A DNA stretch of 7,321 nt. Origin: Alphaproteobacteria bacterium (GTDB taxonomy: Bacteria; Pseudomonadota; Alphaproteobacteria; RS24). Positions 1-6,429 of the stretch are shown here, one piece after another. How positions within the stretch are numbered: position 1 is the stretch's first letter; every line of letters starts with the position of its first letter. The notes under the pieces were generated by a model. It did no database searches. It was given only the letters and a program-made list of their open reading frames with translations, and had not been told where the DNA came from. The position numbers and the translations under genes are program-made. The stretch spans positions 1 through 7,321 of the forward strand of contig JAAOIL010000095.1 of the NCBI GenBank assembly GCA_015163825.1. The letters run 5' to 3'.

Positions 1-1047
1 CAGTGGTGGAACATTGCCTTGAAAAACGACACAGCGATGACACAAGTTGAAGCCATGCGTAAGCAGTTTGATGCAGCACGCGCCGCCCTTGAAGCACGTT
101 TTGAAGATAAGGTTGATAAACTACAACGCGGTGATGAACTGCCACCGGGTGTTATGAAAATGATTAAGGTTTATGTTGCCGTTAAGCGCAAATTGCAGCC
201 CGGTGATAAAATGGCTGGTCGTCATGGTAATAAGGGTGTGATTAGTCGCATTCTACCCGTTGAGGATATGCCGCATTTGGCAGATGGCACTTCGGTAGAT
301 ATTGTGTTGAACCCGCTCGGTGTGCCTAGCCGTATGAATGTCGGACAGATATTAGAGACGCATTTGGGTTGGGCTTGTGCGGGGCTTGGCAAGCAAATAT
401 CAGCAGCGCTTGCCGCCTATGACCGCGACCACGATATTGCAGTGGTGCATGGTGCTTTGCGTGATGTCTATGATGATGCGGAAGGTGTGCAAGACCTCAC
501 CGATGGTGAAGCGATAGAGATGGGGCAGACTTTACGCAATGGTGTGCCTATCGCCACGCCTGTTTTTGATGGCGCCAGCGAGAGTGATATTATCGCTATG
601 CTAGACAAAGCGGGTCTTGATGCTTCGGGTCAGGTGCAACTCTATGATGGACGAACAGGCGAGGCTTTTGATAGAAAAGTGACCGTCGGTTATATCTATA
701 TGCTGAAACTGCATCACCTTGTTGATGATAAGATTCACGCACGTTCCATCGGTCCTTATAGTCTGGTGACGCAACAACCGCTAGGTGGTAAGGCGCAATT
801 CGGTGGGCAACGTTTCGGGGAGATGGAGGTCTGGGCATTAGAAGCCTATGGCGCTGCTTATACTCTGCAAGAAATGCTAACCGTTAAGTCAGACGATGTC
901 GCAGGGCGCACAAAGGTTTATGAAGCCATTGTGCGTGGCGACGACACATTTGAAGCGGGTATTCCCGAAAGTTTCAATGTGTTGGTAAAAGAAATACGTT
1001 CTCTCGCTTTGAATATTGAACTAACCGATGCCCCAAAGGCTGATTAG
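1..1047 (+). CDS. rpoB: DNA-directed RNA polymerase subunit beta, C-terminal part (5' end outside window)
   Basis: This is the C-terminal part, about 348 codons, of the beta subunit of core RNA polymerase. The frame is open from base 1 (QWWNIAL...), so no start lies in the window; the TTG at 19 is internal. By comparison with E. coli RpoB from memory, the active-centre block GDKMAGRHGNKGVIS is present, with the two conserved lysines (E. coli K1065 and K1073) at codons 208-210 and 232-234. Next come the block VLNPLGVPSRMNVGQ and, from about 724 to 897, the C-terminal clamp region that contacts beta' (GGKAQFGGQRFGEMEVWALE). The protein ends close to the usual C-terminus (ESFNVLVKEIRSL...) at a TAG stop. 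HARSIGPYS instead of HARSTG points to Alphaproteobacteria. The rifampicin-binding region lies upstream and cannot be judged. rpoC follows after nine bases, so the pair is surely co-transcribed. Confidence 0.98.
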   Translation, partial: QWWNIALKNDTAMTQVEAMRKQFDAARAALEARFEDKVDKLQRGDELPPGVMKMIKVYVAVKRKLQPGDKMAGRHGNKGVISRILPVEDMPHLADGTSVDIVLNPLGVPSRMNVGQILETHLGWACAGLGKQISAALAAYDRDHDIAVVHGALRDVYDDAEGVQDLTDGEAIEMGQTLRNGVPIATPVFDGASESDIIAMLDKAGLDASGQVQLYDGRTGEAFDRKVTVGYIYMLKLHHLVDDKIHARSIGPYSLVTQQPLGGKAQFGGQRFGEMEVWALEAYGAAYTLQEMLTVKSDDVAGRTKVYEAIVRGDDTFEAGIPESFNVLVKEIRSLALNIELTDAPKAD

Positions 1048-1050
1048 GAG
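1046..1050 (+). promoter_or_regulatory. Shine-Dalgarno of rpoC, overlapping the rpoB stop
   Basis: AGGAG begins inside the rpoB TAG stop (1045-1047). It lies 6 bases from the ATG at 1057 but only 3 from the ATG at 1054, so it favours the second of the two adjacent ATG codons as the rpoC start. The overlap with the stop would suit termination-reinitiation, which would help make beta and beta' in equal amounts; that role is inferred. Confidence 0.75.
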
Positions 1051-1056
1051 ATTATG

Positions 1057-4000
1057 ATGAACCAAGATGTAATGAATGTCTTTAGCCCGCAAACGCCGCA
1101 ACAAACTTTTGATCGTTTGCGCATCTCTATTGCTAGCCCTGAGAAGATTCGCTCGTGGTCTTATGGCGAGATTAAAAAGCCTGAAACGATTAACTATCGT
1201 ACCTTCAAGCCTGAACGCGATGGTCTTTTCTGTGCTCGTATTTTTGGTCCCATAAAAGATTATGAATGCCTATGCGGTAAATATAAACGCATGAAGTTTA
1301 AGGGTGTGATATGCGAAAAATGTGGTGTTGAAGTAACGCTCACTAAAGTACGCCGCGATCGTATGGGGCATATTGAATTGGCAGCCCCTGTCGCCCATAT
1401 TTGGTTTTTGAAATCATTGCCAAGCCGTATCGGGCTATTGCTGGATATGACTTTGAAAGATTTGGAACGCGTTTTATATTTTGAATATTTTATCGTGCTA
1501 GACCCGATGCTATCGCCCTTGAAAAAAGGTGATTTGCTAACGGAAGAAGAATATTATGCCGCCCAAGATGATTATGGTGAGGATAATTTTCTCGCCTCCA
1601 TCGGGGCGGAGGCTATTCGTGTGCTTCTATCAGAACTCAATCTGGAAGAATTGCGCGATGAACTTCGTCTTGGCATTAAAGAAGCGACAACAGAGCTAAA
1701 ACCAAAAAAACTTGCCAAACGTTTGAAAGTGGTTGAAGCATTTTTACGCGCCAAGTCTCGCCCCGAATGGATGGTGATGACCGTTGTGCCTGTTATACCA
1801 CCCGAATTGCGCCCGCTCGTGCCGCTAGATGGGGGTCGCTTTGCGACATCAGATTTGAACGATCTTTATCGCCGTGTGATAAATCGTAATAATCGTTTGC
1901 GCCGCCTGATGGAATTACGCGCCCCCGATATTATTGTGCGTAATGAAAAGCGTATGCTGCAAGAATCCGTTGATGCGTTATTTGATAATGGCAGACGCGG
2001 TCGTGTGATAACGGGTGGCAATCGCCGCCCCCTAAAATCGCTTGCTGATATGTTGAAGGGCAAGCAAGGGCGGTTCCGCCAAAACTTGCTCGGCAAACGC
2101 GTGGATTATTCTGGTCGCTCGGTGATTGTGGTTGGTCCTGAACTAAAACTACATCAATGTGGGCTGCCTAAGAAAATGGCATTGGAATTATTTAAGCCAT
2201 TCATTTATTCCCGCCTTGAAATGAAGGGTCTATCAACCACCGTTAAGCAATCTAAACGTATGGTGGAAAAAGAACGACCCGAAGTTTGGGATATTCTGGA
2301 CGAGGTTATACGAGAGCATCCTGTTATGCTCAACCGCGCCCCGACTTTGCATAGATTGGGTATCCAAGCCTTTGAACCTGTCTTGATTGAAGGTAAAGCG
2401 ATTCAATTGCATCCGCTTGTGTGCGCCGCGTTTAATGCGGATTTTGATGGCGACCAAATGGCGGTGCACGTTCCGCTATCGCTGGAAGCACAATTGGAAG
2501 CGCGGGTCTTGATGATGTCTACCAATAATATCTTGCACCCTGCGAATGGCGAACCGATTATCGTGCCATCGCAAGATATCGTGTTGGGTCTTTATTATAT
2601 GACACTAGAACGCGATGGACGCGAAAATGAAGGCACATTGATTGGCGATATTGCAGAACTAGAGCAAGCCTTACACGCTGACGCCATAACTTTGCATACA
2701 AAAATCAAAGCCCGCTTTACAGAAATGAACGAAGCGGGAGAGCATGTAGACCGCATTGTTGAGACAACGGCGGGGCGTTATATGTTGGCACAAGAATTGC
2801 CGAAACACGCTAACCTACCTTTTGATGTCGCCAATAAATTGATGACGAAAAAAGAAGTCTCGGCTTTGATAGATTCCGTTTATCGCCATTGCGGACAAAA
2901 AGAAACCGTGTTGTTCTGCGATCACATTATGAAACTCGGTTTCACGGAAGCGTGTCGGGCGGGTATATCGTTTGGTAAAGACGATATGATTATCCCCGAT
3001 AGCAAAGTCACATTGCTGGCGGAAACAAATGAGAAAATCAAAATGTTTGAGCGCAGCAGTGAAGAAGGACTTATCACCAAAGGCGAGAAATATAATAATG
3101 TCGTTGATGAGTGGTCTAAATGCGGTGATAAAGTTGCCGAAGCGATGATGGCAGAAATCTCCACCATTGATAAAGATGATGGCGATAACTTTATTAACTC
3201 TATCTATATGATGTCGCATTCTGGCGCGCGGGGTTCGCCGGCGCAAATGCGGCAACTTGCAGGCATGCGCGGGCTTATGGCGAAACCTTCTGGCGAGATT
3301 ATTGAAACACCAATCATCTCTAACTTTAAGGAAGGTCTATCGGTGTTGGAATACTTTAATTCTACGCACGGGGCGCGTAAAGGTCTGGCAGATACGGCTT
3401 TGAAAACCGCTAACTCTGGCTATCTAACCCGCCGTCTGGTTGATGTCGCACAAGACAGCATCATCACAACAGAAGATTGTGGCACAAAAAACGGCATCCA
3501 AATATCTGCCGTTATTGATGCGGGTGAAGTGATTGTCTCGCTTTCAGAACGCGCTCTTGGGCGTGTGCCTGTGGCAAATGTCGTTAATCCCGCCGATGAG
3601 AGCATTATCGTCAAACGCGGCACGATTATCACCGAAGAACACATGGACGCAATAGAAGAAGCCAATCTCGTTGGCATCAAAATTCGTTCCGTGCTGACAT
3701 GCGAAACCAAAACTGGTGTTTGCGGATCTTGCTATGGTCGTGACCTCGCACGAGGAACGCCTGTCAATATCGGCGAAGCGGTCGGTGTTATTGCGGCGCA
3801 ATCTATCGGGGAACCCGGCACACAACTTACAATGCGCACATTCCATATCGGCGGCACAGCGCAGGTCGTTAATCAGTCCTATATTGAATCCAACGCCGAA
3901 GGACGCGTGGTCATTGAAAACGCTAATATCGTTAAAAATGGCGATAACAAAAATATCGTTATGGGTCGTAATGTTTCGGTCAGAATCATTGATGATAATG

Positions 4001-5238
4001 GTCTGGAACGCGCTGCACACAAAATGCCTTATGGCGCAAGTCTGGGTGTTGCGGAAGGCGATATAATCGATAGAGGCGCACGTCTGGCAGAATGGCAAGC
4101 CTATTCTACACCCGTGCTGACCGACATTGAAGGCATTGCAGAGTTTGAAGACCTCGTTGATGGCATCTCTATATCTGAAGAGATTGATGACGAAACAGGT
4201 ATCGGGCAAAGCACGGTGCTAGATTGGTCTAACCAAGCGAAAGGGTCTGAATTGAAACCCGCCATCGTTATCAAAGATGCAAAAGGCGAAATTAAAACAC
4301 ACGCCAATGGCACGGTCGCAAGGTTCATCTTATCAGCAGGGGCTATTTTGTCTGTGAAAGCAGGCGGCAAAGTCAATGCGGGTGATGAGCTAGCGCGTAT
4401 CCCAACTGAGGGCGCAACATCATCTGATATTACAGGTGGTCTGCCGCGTGTGGCGGAACTCTTTGAAGCGCGGCGTCCGAAAGACCACGCTATCCTTGCC
4501 GAATGCGATGGACAAATCAAATTCAGCAAAGACTTCAAAAACAAATACCGCATCAAGATTTTACCACCAGATGAAAAAGACGAAGATAAAGCACTGGCGG
4601 AATATCTTGTTCCTAAAACGAAAACGCTAGCCGTGCAAGAGGGCGACCTTATTGAAAAAGGCGATAACATTGCCGATGGACATAAAGCCCCGCACGATAT
4701 TTTGGCGATTTTGGGTGTGGAAGAACTGGCATCTTATTTGATAAACGAAATTCAAGATGTTTATCGTCTGCAAGGCGTGACAATTAACGACAAACATATT
4801 GAAGTGATTGTGCGTCAAATGTTGCAGAAGGTTGAAATCCAAAGCAGTGGCGATAGTCATTATCTAAAAGAAGAAAACATAGATAGGCTAGAGTTTGAAG
4901 ATCACTGCGTTGCGCTAAAAGCACAGGGTAAGGAACTGCCAGTGGCAGCGCCTGTTCTGTTGGGTATTACGAAAGCGGCATTACAGACGCGTTCGTTCAT
5001 CTCGGCGGCGTCTTTCCAAGAGACAACGCGGGTGCTGACAGAAGCGGCAATCAATGGCAAACATGACGAACTCATCGGTTTGAAAGAGAATGTCATTGTT
5101 GGTCGCCTTATCCCTGCTGGCACAGGTGGCATAATGCAAAGGCTCAAAGGCGAAGCCGCCGAGCGTGATGCCGCATTAGCCGCCGAATCAGCCCCGCTTG
5201 AGGAAGAAAAAGAAGCCGAATCTGCACCTGCGGTTTAA
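1057..5238 (+). CDS. rpoC: DNA-directed RNA polymerase subunit beta'
   Basis: This is the full-length beta' subunit, which carries the Mg-binding catalytic loop of RNA polymerase. Its 1393 codons are normal for alphaproteobacterial RpoC. Residues are counted from the ATG at 1057, chosen because AGGAG lies 6 bases upstream and relatives begin MNQxVMN; the ATG at 1054 adds one Met. Visible parts are the N-terminal zinc site (C71, C73, C86, C89); the switch/lid region with RFRQNLLGKRVDYSGRSVI; the catalytic NADFDGDQ with D462, D464 and D466; the bridge helix around GARKGLADTALKTANSGYL; the second zinc site (C808, C882, C889, C892); and the trigger loop GEPGTQLTMRTFHIGG with M926, R927 and H930. 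The C-terminal part holds ITGGLPRVAELFEARRPK and INDKHIEVIVRQML, then an acidic, Ala/Glu-rich tail. All key residues are intact. It stops at TAA. Confidence 0.99.
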   Translation: MNQDVMNVFSPQTPQQTFDRLRISIASPEKIRSWSYGEIKKPETINYRTFKPERDGLFCARIFGPIKDYECLCGKYKRMKFKGVICEKCGVEVTLTKVRRDRMGHIELAAPVAHIWFLKSLPSRIGLLLDMTLKDLERVLYFEYFIVLDPMLSPLKKGDLLTEEEYYAAQDDYGEDNFLASIGAEAIRVLLSELNLEELRDELRLGIKEATTELKPKKLAKRLKVVEAFLRAKSRPEWMVMTVVPVIPPELRPLVPLDGGRFATSDLNDLYRRVINRNNRLRRLMELRAPDIIVRNEKRMLQESVDALFDNGRRGRVITGGNRRPLKSLADMLKGKQGRFRQNLLGKRVDYSGRSVIVVGPELKLHQCGLPKKMALELFKPFIYSRLEMKGLSTTVKQSKRMVEKERPEVWDILDEVIREHPVMLNRAPTLHRLGIQAFEPVLIEGKAIQLHPLVCAAFNADFDGDQMAVHVPLSLEAQLEARVLMMSTNNILHPANGEPIIVPSQDIVLGLYYMTLERDGRENEGTLIGDIAELEQALHADAITLHTKIKARFTEMNEAGEHVDRIVETTAGRYMLAQELPKHANLPFDVANKLMTKKEVSALIDSVYRHCGQKETVLFCDHIMKLGFTEACRAGISFGKDDMIIPDSKVTLLAETNEKIKMFERSSEEGLITKGEKYNNVVDEWSKCGDKVAEAMMAEISTIDKDDGDNFINSIYMMSHSGARGSPAQMRQLAGMRGLMAKPSGEIIETPIISNFKEGLSVLEYFNSTHGARKGLADTALKTANSGYLTRRLVDVAQDSIITTEDCGTKNGIQISAVIDAGEVIVSLSERALGRVPVANVVNPADESIIVKRGTIITEEHMDAIEEANLVGIKIRSVLTCETKTGVCGSCYGRDLARGTPVNIGEAVGVIAAQSIGEPGTQLTMRTFHIGGTAQVVNQSYIESNAEGRVVIENANIVKNGDNKNIVMGRNVSVRIIDDNGLERAAHKMPYGASLGVAEGDIIDRGARLAEWQAYSTPVLTDIEGIAEFEDLVDGISISEEIDDETGIGQSTVLDWSNQAKGSELKPAIVIKDAKGEIKTHANGTVARFILSAGAILSVKAGGKVNAGDELARIPTEGATSSDITGGLPRVAELFEARRPKDHAILAECDGQIKFSKDFKNKYRIKILPPDEKDEDKALAEYLVPKTKTLAVQEGDLIEKGDNIADGHKAPHDILAILGVEELASYLINEIQDVYRLQGVTINDKHIEVIVRQMLQKVEIQSSGDSHYLKEENIDRLEFEDHCVALKAQGKELPVAAPVLLGITKAALQTRSFISAASFQETTRVLTEAAINGKHDELIGLKENVIVGRLIPAGTGGIMQRLKGEAAERDAALAAESAPLEEEKEAESAPAV

Positions 5239-5270
5239 TCATTTTTGCCCGATAAGCCCAAAAAGTGAAG

Positions 5271-5295
5271 AATCACGATTTTTGATTGTTTTTTT
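5271..5295 (+). terminator. possible weak intrinsic terminator after rpoC
   Basis: AATCA (5271-5275) and TGATT (5283-5287) can form a 5-bp stem with a 7-base loop. A G and then seven T residues (5289-5295) follow, starting 50 bases past the rpoC stop. The position and T-run suit an intrinsic terminator, but the stem is short and mostly A-T, so termination is probably partial at best. Flanking bases may strengthen it: 5254-5265 can pair with 5299-5304 plus 5314-5319, enclosing this hairpin. Confidence 0.35.
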
Positions 5296-5307
5296 ACGCT
5301 TTTTGGT

Positions 5308-5328
5308 GCTTTCGGGCTTGACGAAAGC
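5308..5328 (+). other. perfect 7-bp hairpin downstream of rpoC
   Basis: GCTTTCG (5308-5314) and CGAAAGC (5322-5328) are exact inverted copies around a 7-base loop. No T-run follows on the + strand, and the minus-strand continuation is A-rich, so it is not a standard terminator in either direction. It may act as a 3'-end stabiliser or processing site for the rpoBC transcript, or compete with the longer-range pairing of 5254-5259 with 5314-5319. Its role is unknown. Confidence 0.45.
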
Positions 5329-5354
5329 CGCTATTTCCCCTAAAAAACGCTTGC

Positions 5355-5433
5355 TTGATAGCAGAAACGTAGGCTCTACTTTATTTCTGACACCAGTCGG
5401 GACAAAATGCCTAAACACTGTTGATAGCCGAAA
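5355..5433 (+). repeat. short direct repeat TTGATAGC(A/C)GAAA
   Basis: TTGATAGCAGAAA at 5355-5367 recurs as TTGATAGCCGAAA at 5421-5433, a 12 of 13 match with starts 66 bases apart. The second copy ends directly before the -35 element of the proposed promoter. It could be a regulator site, a relic of local duplication, or chance. Confidence 0.3.
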
Positions 5434-5462
5434 ATGACTAAGATCAAGATTTCCCTTATAAT
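5434..5462 (+). promoter_or_regulatory. predicted sigma-70-type promoter of the rpsL-rpsG-fusA operon
   Basis: A consensus -10 hexamer, TATAAT (5457-5462), lies 17 bases after ATGACT (5434-5439), which matches four of six positions of TTGACA. Transcription would start near 5467-5470 and leave a leader of about 95 bases before rpsL. The A/T-rich stretch after the -10 is not the GC-rich discriminator typical of strongly stringent promoters. With this promoter the str genes could be made independently of rpoBC read-through. A weaker alternative is TTGATA (5355-5360) with TACTTT (5377-5382). Confidence 0.6.
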
Positions 5463-5488
5463 TCAAAGGGTAATCCTCTGGAAATCGC

Positions 5489-5524
5489 GCCGCGCTTATG
5501 GGCTTCAGCCCTGCTCGGCTTTTT
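5489..5524 (+). terminator. attenuator-like hairpin in the rpsL leader
   Basis: GGGC (5500-5503) and GCCC (5508-5511) close a TTCA tetraloop. Outside them GCCG (5489-5492) can pair with CGGC (5516-5519), and five T residues follow (5520-5524). An alternative shorter stem is AGCC (5507-5510) with GGCT (5517-5520). This GC-rich hairpin plus T-run lies between the promoter and rpsL, so it looks like a leader terminator. The stems are short and interrupted and the T-run is brief, so it may only pause polymerase. Confidence 0.4.
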
Positions 5525-5528
5525 GGAA

Positions 5529-5547
5529 TTGGGGCATATCACCCCAA
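5529..5547 (+). other. hairpin just upstream of the rpsL ribosome-binding site
   Basis: TTGGGG (5529-5534) and CCCCAA (5542-5547) form a perfect 6-bp stem with a 7-base loop. It ends 5 bases before the AGGAG of rpsL, so it does not cover that site. It may keep the site open, hold a binding platform for a ribosomal protein, or be a structural spacer. The role is inferred from position only. Confidence 0.5.
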
Positions 5548-5563
5548 AGAATAGGAGAGGCAG

Positions 5564-5935
5564 ATGCCAACCATTAACCAACTCATCCGCAAACCGCGGC
5601 ATAAGGTGGTCAAGCGTAATAAGGTTCCCGCAATGGAATCTTGTCCGCAAAAACGTGGTGTCTGCACGCGCGTCTATACGACAACGCCTAAAAAACCAAA
5701 TTCGGCTCTTCGTAAAGTGGCTCGTGTTCGTCTCACCAATGGTTATGAAGTCACAAGTTATATTCCGGGTGAAGGGCACAATCTTCAGGAACACTCAGTG
5801 GTTATGATACGCGGCGGTCGCGTGAAAGATTTACCGGGTGTTCGTTATCATATCATCAGGGGTGTGTTGGATACGCAAGGCGTTAAGGATCGCCGCCAAC
5901 GTCGCTCCAAATATGGCGCGAAGCGTCCGAAGTAG
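5564..5935 (+). CDS. rpsL: 30S ribosomal protein S12
   Basis: S12 sits at the decoding centre of the small ribosomal subunit and helps check codon-anticodon pairing. The 123-codon product has the usual length and start (MPTINQLIRKPR) and the family core TTPKKPNSALRKVARVRLTNG. K43 (in TPKKPNS) and K88 (in GGRVKDLPG) are the ancestral residues, so the common streptomycin-resistance changes at these two sites are absent. D89, the residue beta-methylthiolated by RimO in E. coli, is present, but whether this organism modifies it is not shown here. The basic C-terminus (RRQRRSKYGAKRPK) is typical of an rRNA-binding tail. AGGAG at 5553-5557, 6 bases before ATG, fixes the start. The gene opens the str operon, and its TAG stop overlaps the rpsG Shine-Dalgarno sequence. 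Confidence 0.99.
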   Translation: MPTINQLIRKPRHKVVKRNKVPAMESCPQKRGVCTRVYTTTPKKPNSALRKVARVRLTNGYEVTSYIPGEGHNLQEHSVVMIRGGRVKDLPGVRYHIIRGVLDTQGVKDRRQRRSKYGAKRPK

Positions 5936-5946
5936 AGGGTAGTAGC

Positions 5947-6417
5947 ATGTCTCGTCGTCACCGCGCAGAAAAAAGAGATGTCATTCCCGACGCAAAGTAT
6001 GGGGATATGGTGCTCACCAAATTCATGAATAGCCTTATGCAACACGGCAAAAAATCTTCTGCCGAAAACATCGTCTATGGCGCCTTTGATACCGTGAAAG
6101 CAAAACTCAATCGCGAGCCATTAGAAGTATTCCACGAAGCACTTGATAAAATTATGCCAAGTGTAGAAGTGCGTTCGCGTCGGGTGGGTGGTGCAACATA
6201 TCAAGTGCCAGTGGAAGTGCGCGCTGAACGAAAACAGGCTCTGGCTATTCGCTGGCTCATCACAGCAGCACGCGCGCGAAGCGAAAATTCTATGGTGGAG
6301 CGTCTATCAGCAGAAATGATGGATGCTGTAAGTGAGCGCGGCTCTGCCGTCAAAAAACGAGATGATACGCATCGCATGGCGGAAGCAAATCGTGCTTTCT
6401 CACATTATCGCTGGTAG
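5947..6417 (+). CDS. rpsG: 30S ribosomal protein S7
   Basis: S7 nucleates assembly of the 30S head by binding the 3' major domain of 16S rRNA, and it contacts E-site tRNA. The 156-codon protein matches the usual length of the short form, beginning MSRRHRAEKRDVIPD and ending AFSHYRW. The family signature around residues 71-88 (PSVEVRSRRVGGATYQVP) and the basic KKRDDTHRMAEAN block near the end are intact. GAGGG at 5935-5939, overlapping the rpsL stop, lies 7 bases before the ATG. In E. coli S7 represses its own operon through a structured rpsL-rpsG spacer of roughly 100 bases. Here the spacer is 11 bases, so that site cannot exist in the same form. fusA follows after 12 bases. Confidence 0.99.
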   Translation: MSRRHRAEKRDVIPDAKYGDMVLTKFMNSLMQHGKKSSAENIVYGAFDTVKAKLNREPLEVFHEALDKIMPSVEVRSRRVGGATYQVPVEVRAERKQALAIRWLITAARARSENSMVERLSAEMMDAVSERGSAVKKRDDTHRMAEANRAFSHYRW

Positions 6418-6429
6418 TTGGAGAGAATT

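Larger units (their letters stand above)
5239..5563. other. rpoC-rpsL intergenic region and str operon leader
   Basis: This 325-base gap has no gene I can support. From left to right it holds a weak hairpin with a T-run (5271-5295), a perfect 7-bp hairpin (5308-5328), a stretch of about 100 bases with no clear signal (5329-5433), a sigma-70-like promoter (5434-5462), and a leader with two hairpins ending in the rpsL Shine-Dalgarno sequence AGGAG at 5553-5557. Short open frames cross it on both strands. They begin at TTG, are rich in Lys, Arg, Phe and Ser, and resemble no family I know. No tRNA-like cloverleaf was seen. Confidence 0.8.

Noticed and set aside
1054..1056. ATG at 1054 as the rpoC start.
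   Set aside because: It lies only 3 bases from AGGAG, while the next ATG has a normal 6-base spacing and gives the MNQ start seen in relatives. The difference is one residue and cannot be settled from sequence alone.
3544..4209. A 221-codon open frame antisense to rpoC, with others at 2815-3255 and 4101-4670.
   Set aside because: All lie wholly inside rpoC, whose motifs are continuous on the other strand. Their products match no family I know, and long antisense frames are expected opposite a 4-kb coding gene.
5198..5437. A 79-codon + strand frame running from inside rpoC into the gap.
   Set aside because: It starts at a TTG with no good Shine-Dalgarno sequence, overlaps the rpoC end in another frame, and has a Lys/Leu/Phe-rich composition with no recognisable domain.
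5456..5794. A 112-codon minus-strand frame over the leader and the start of rpsL.
   Set aside because: Most of it is the shadow of rpsL, and the rest covers the leader hairpins. No domain was recognised.
5564..5935. Possible streptomycin-resistance allele of rpsL.
   Set aside because: K43 and K88 are both the ancestral lysines, so the common resistance changes are absent.
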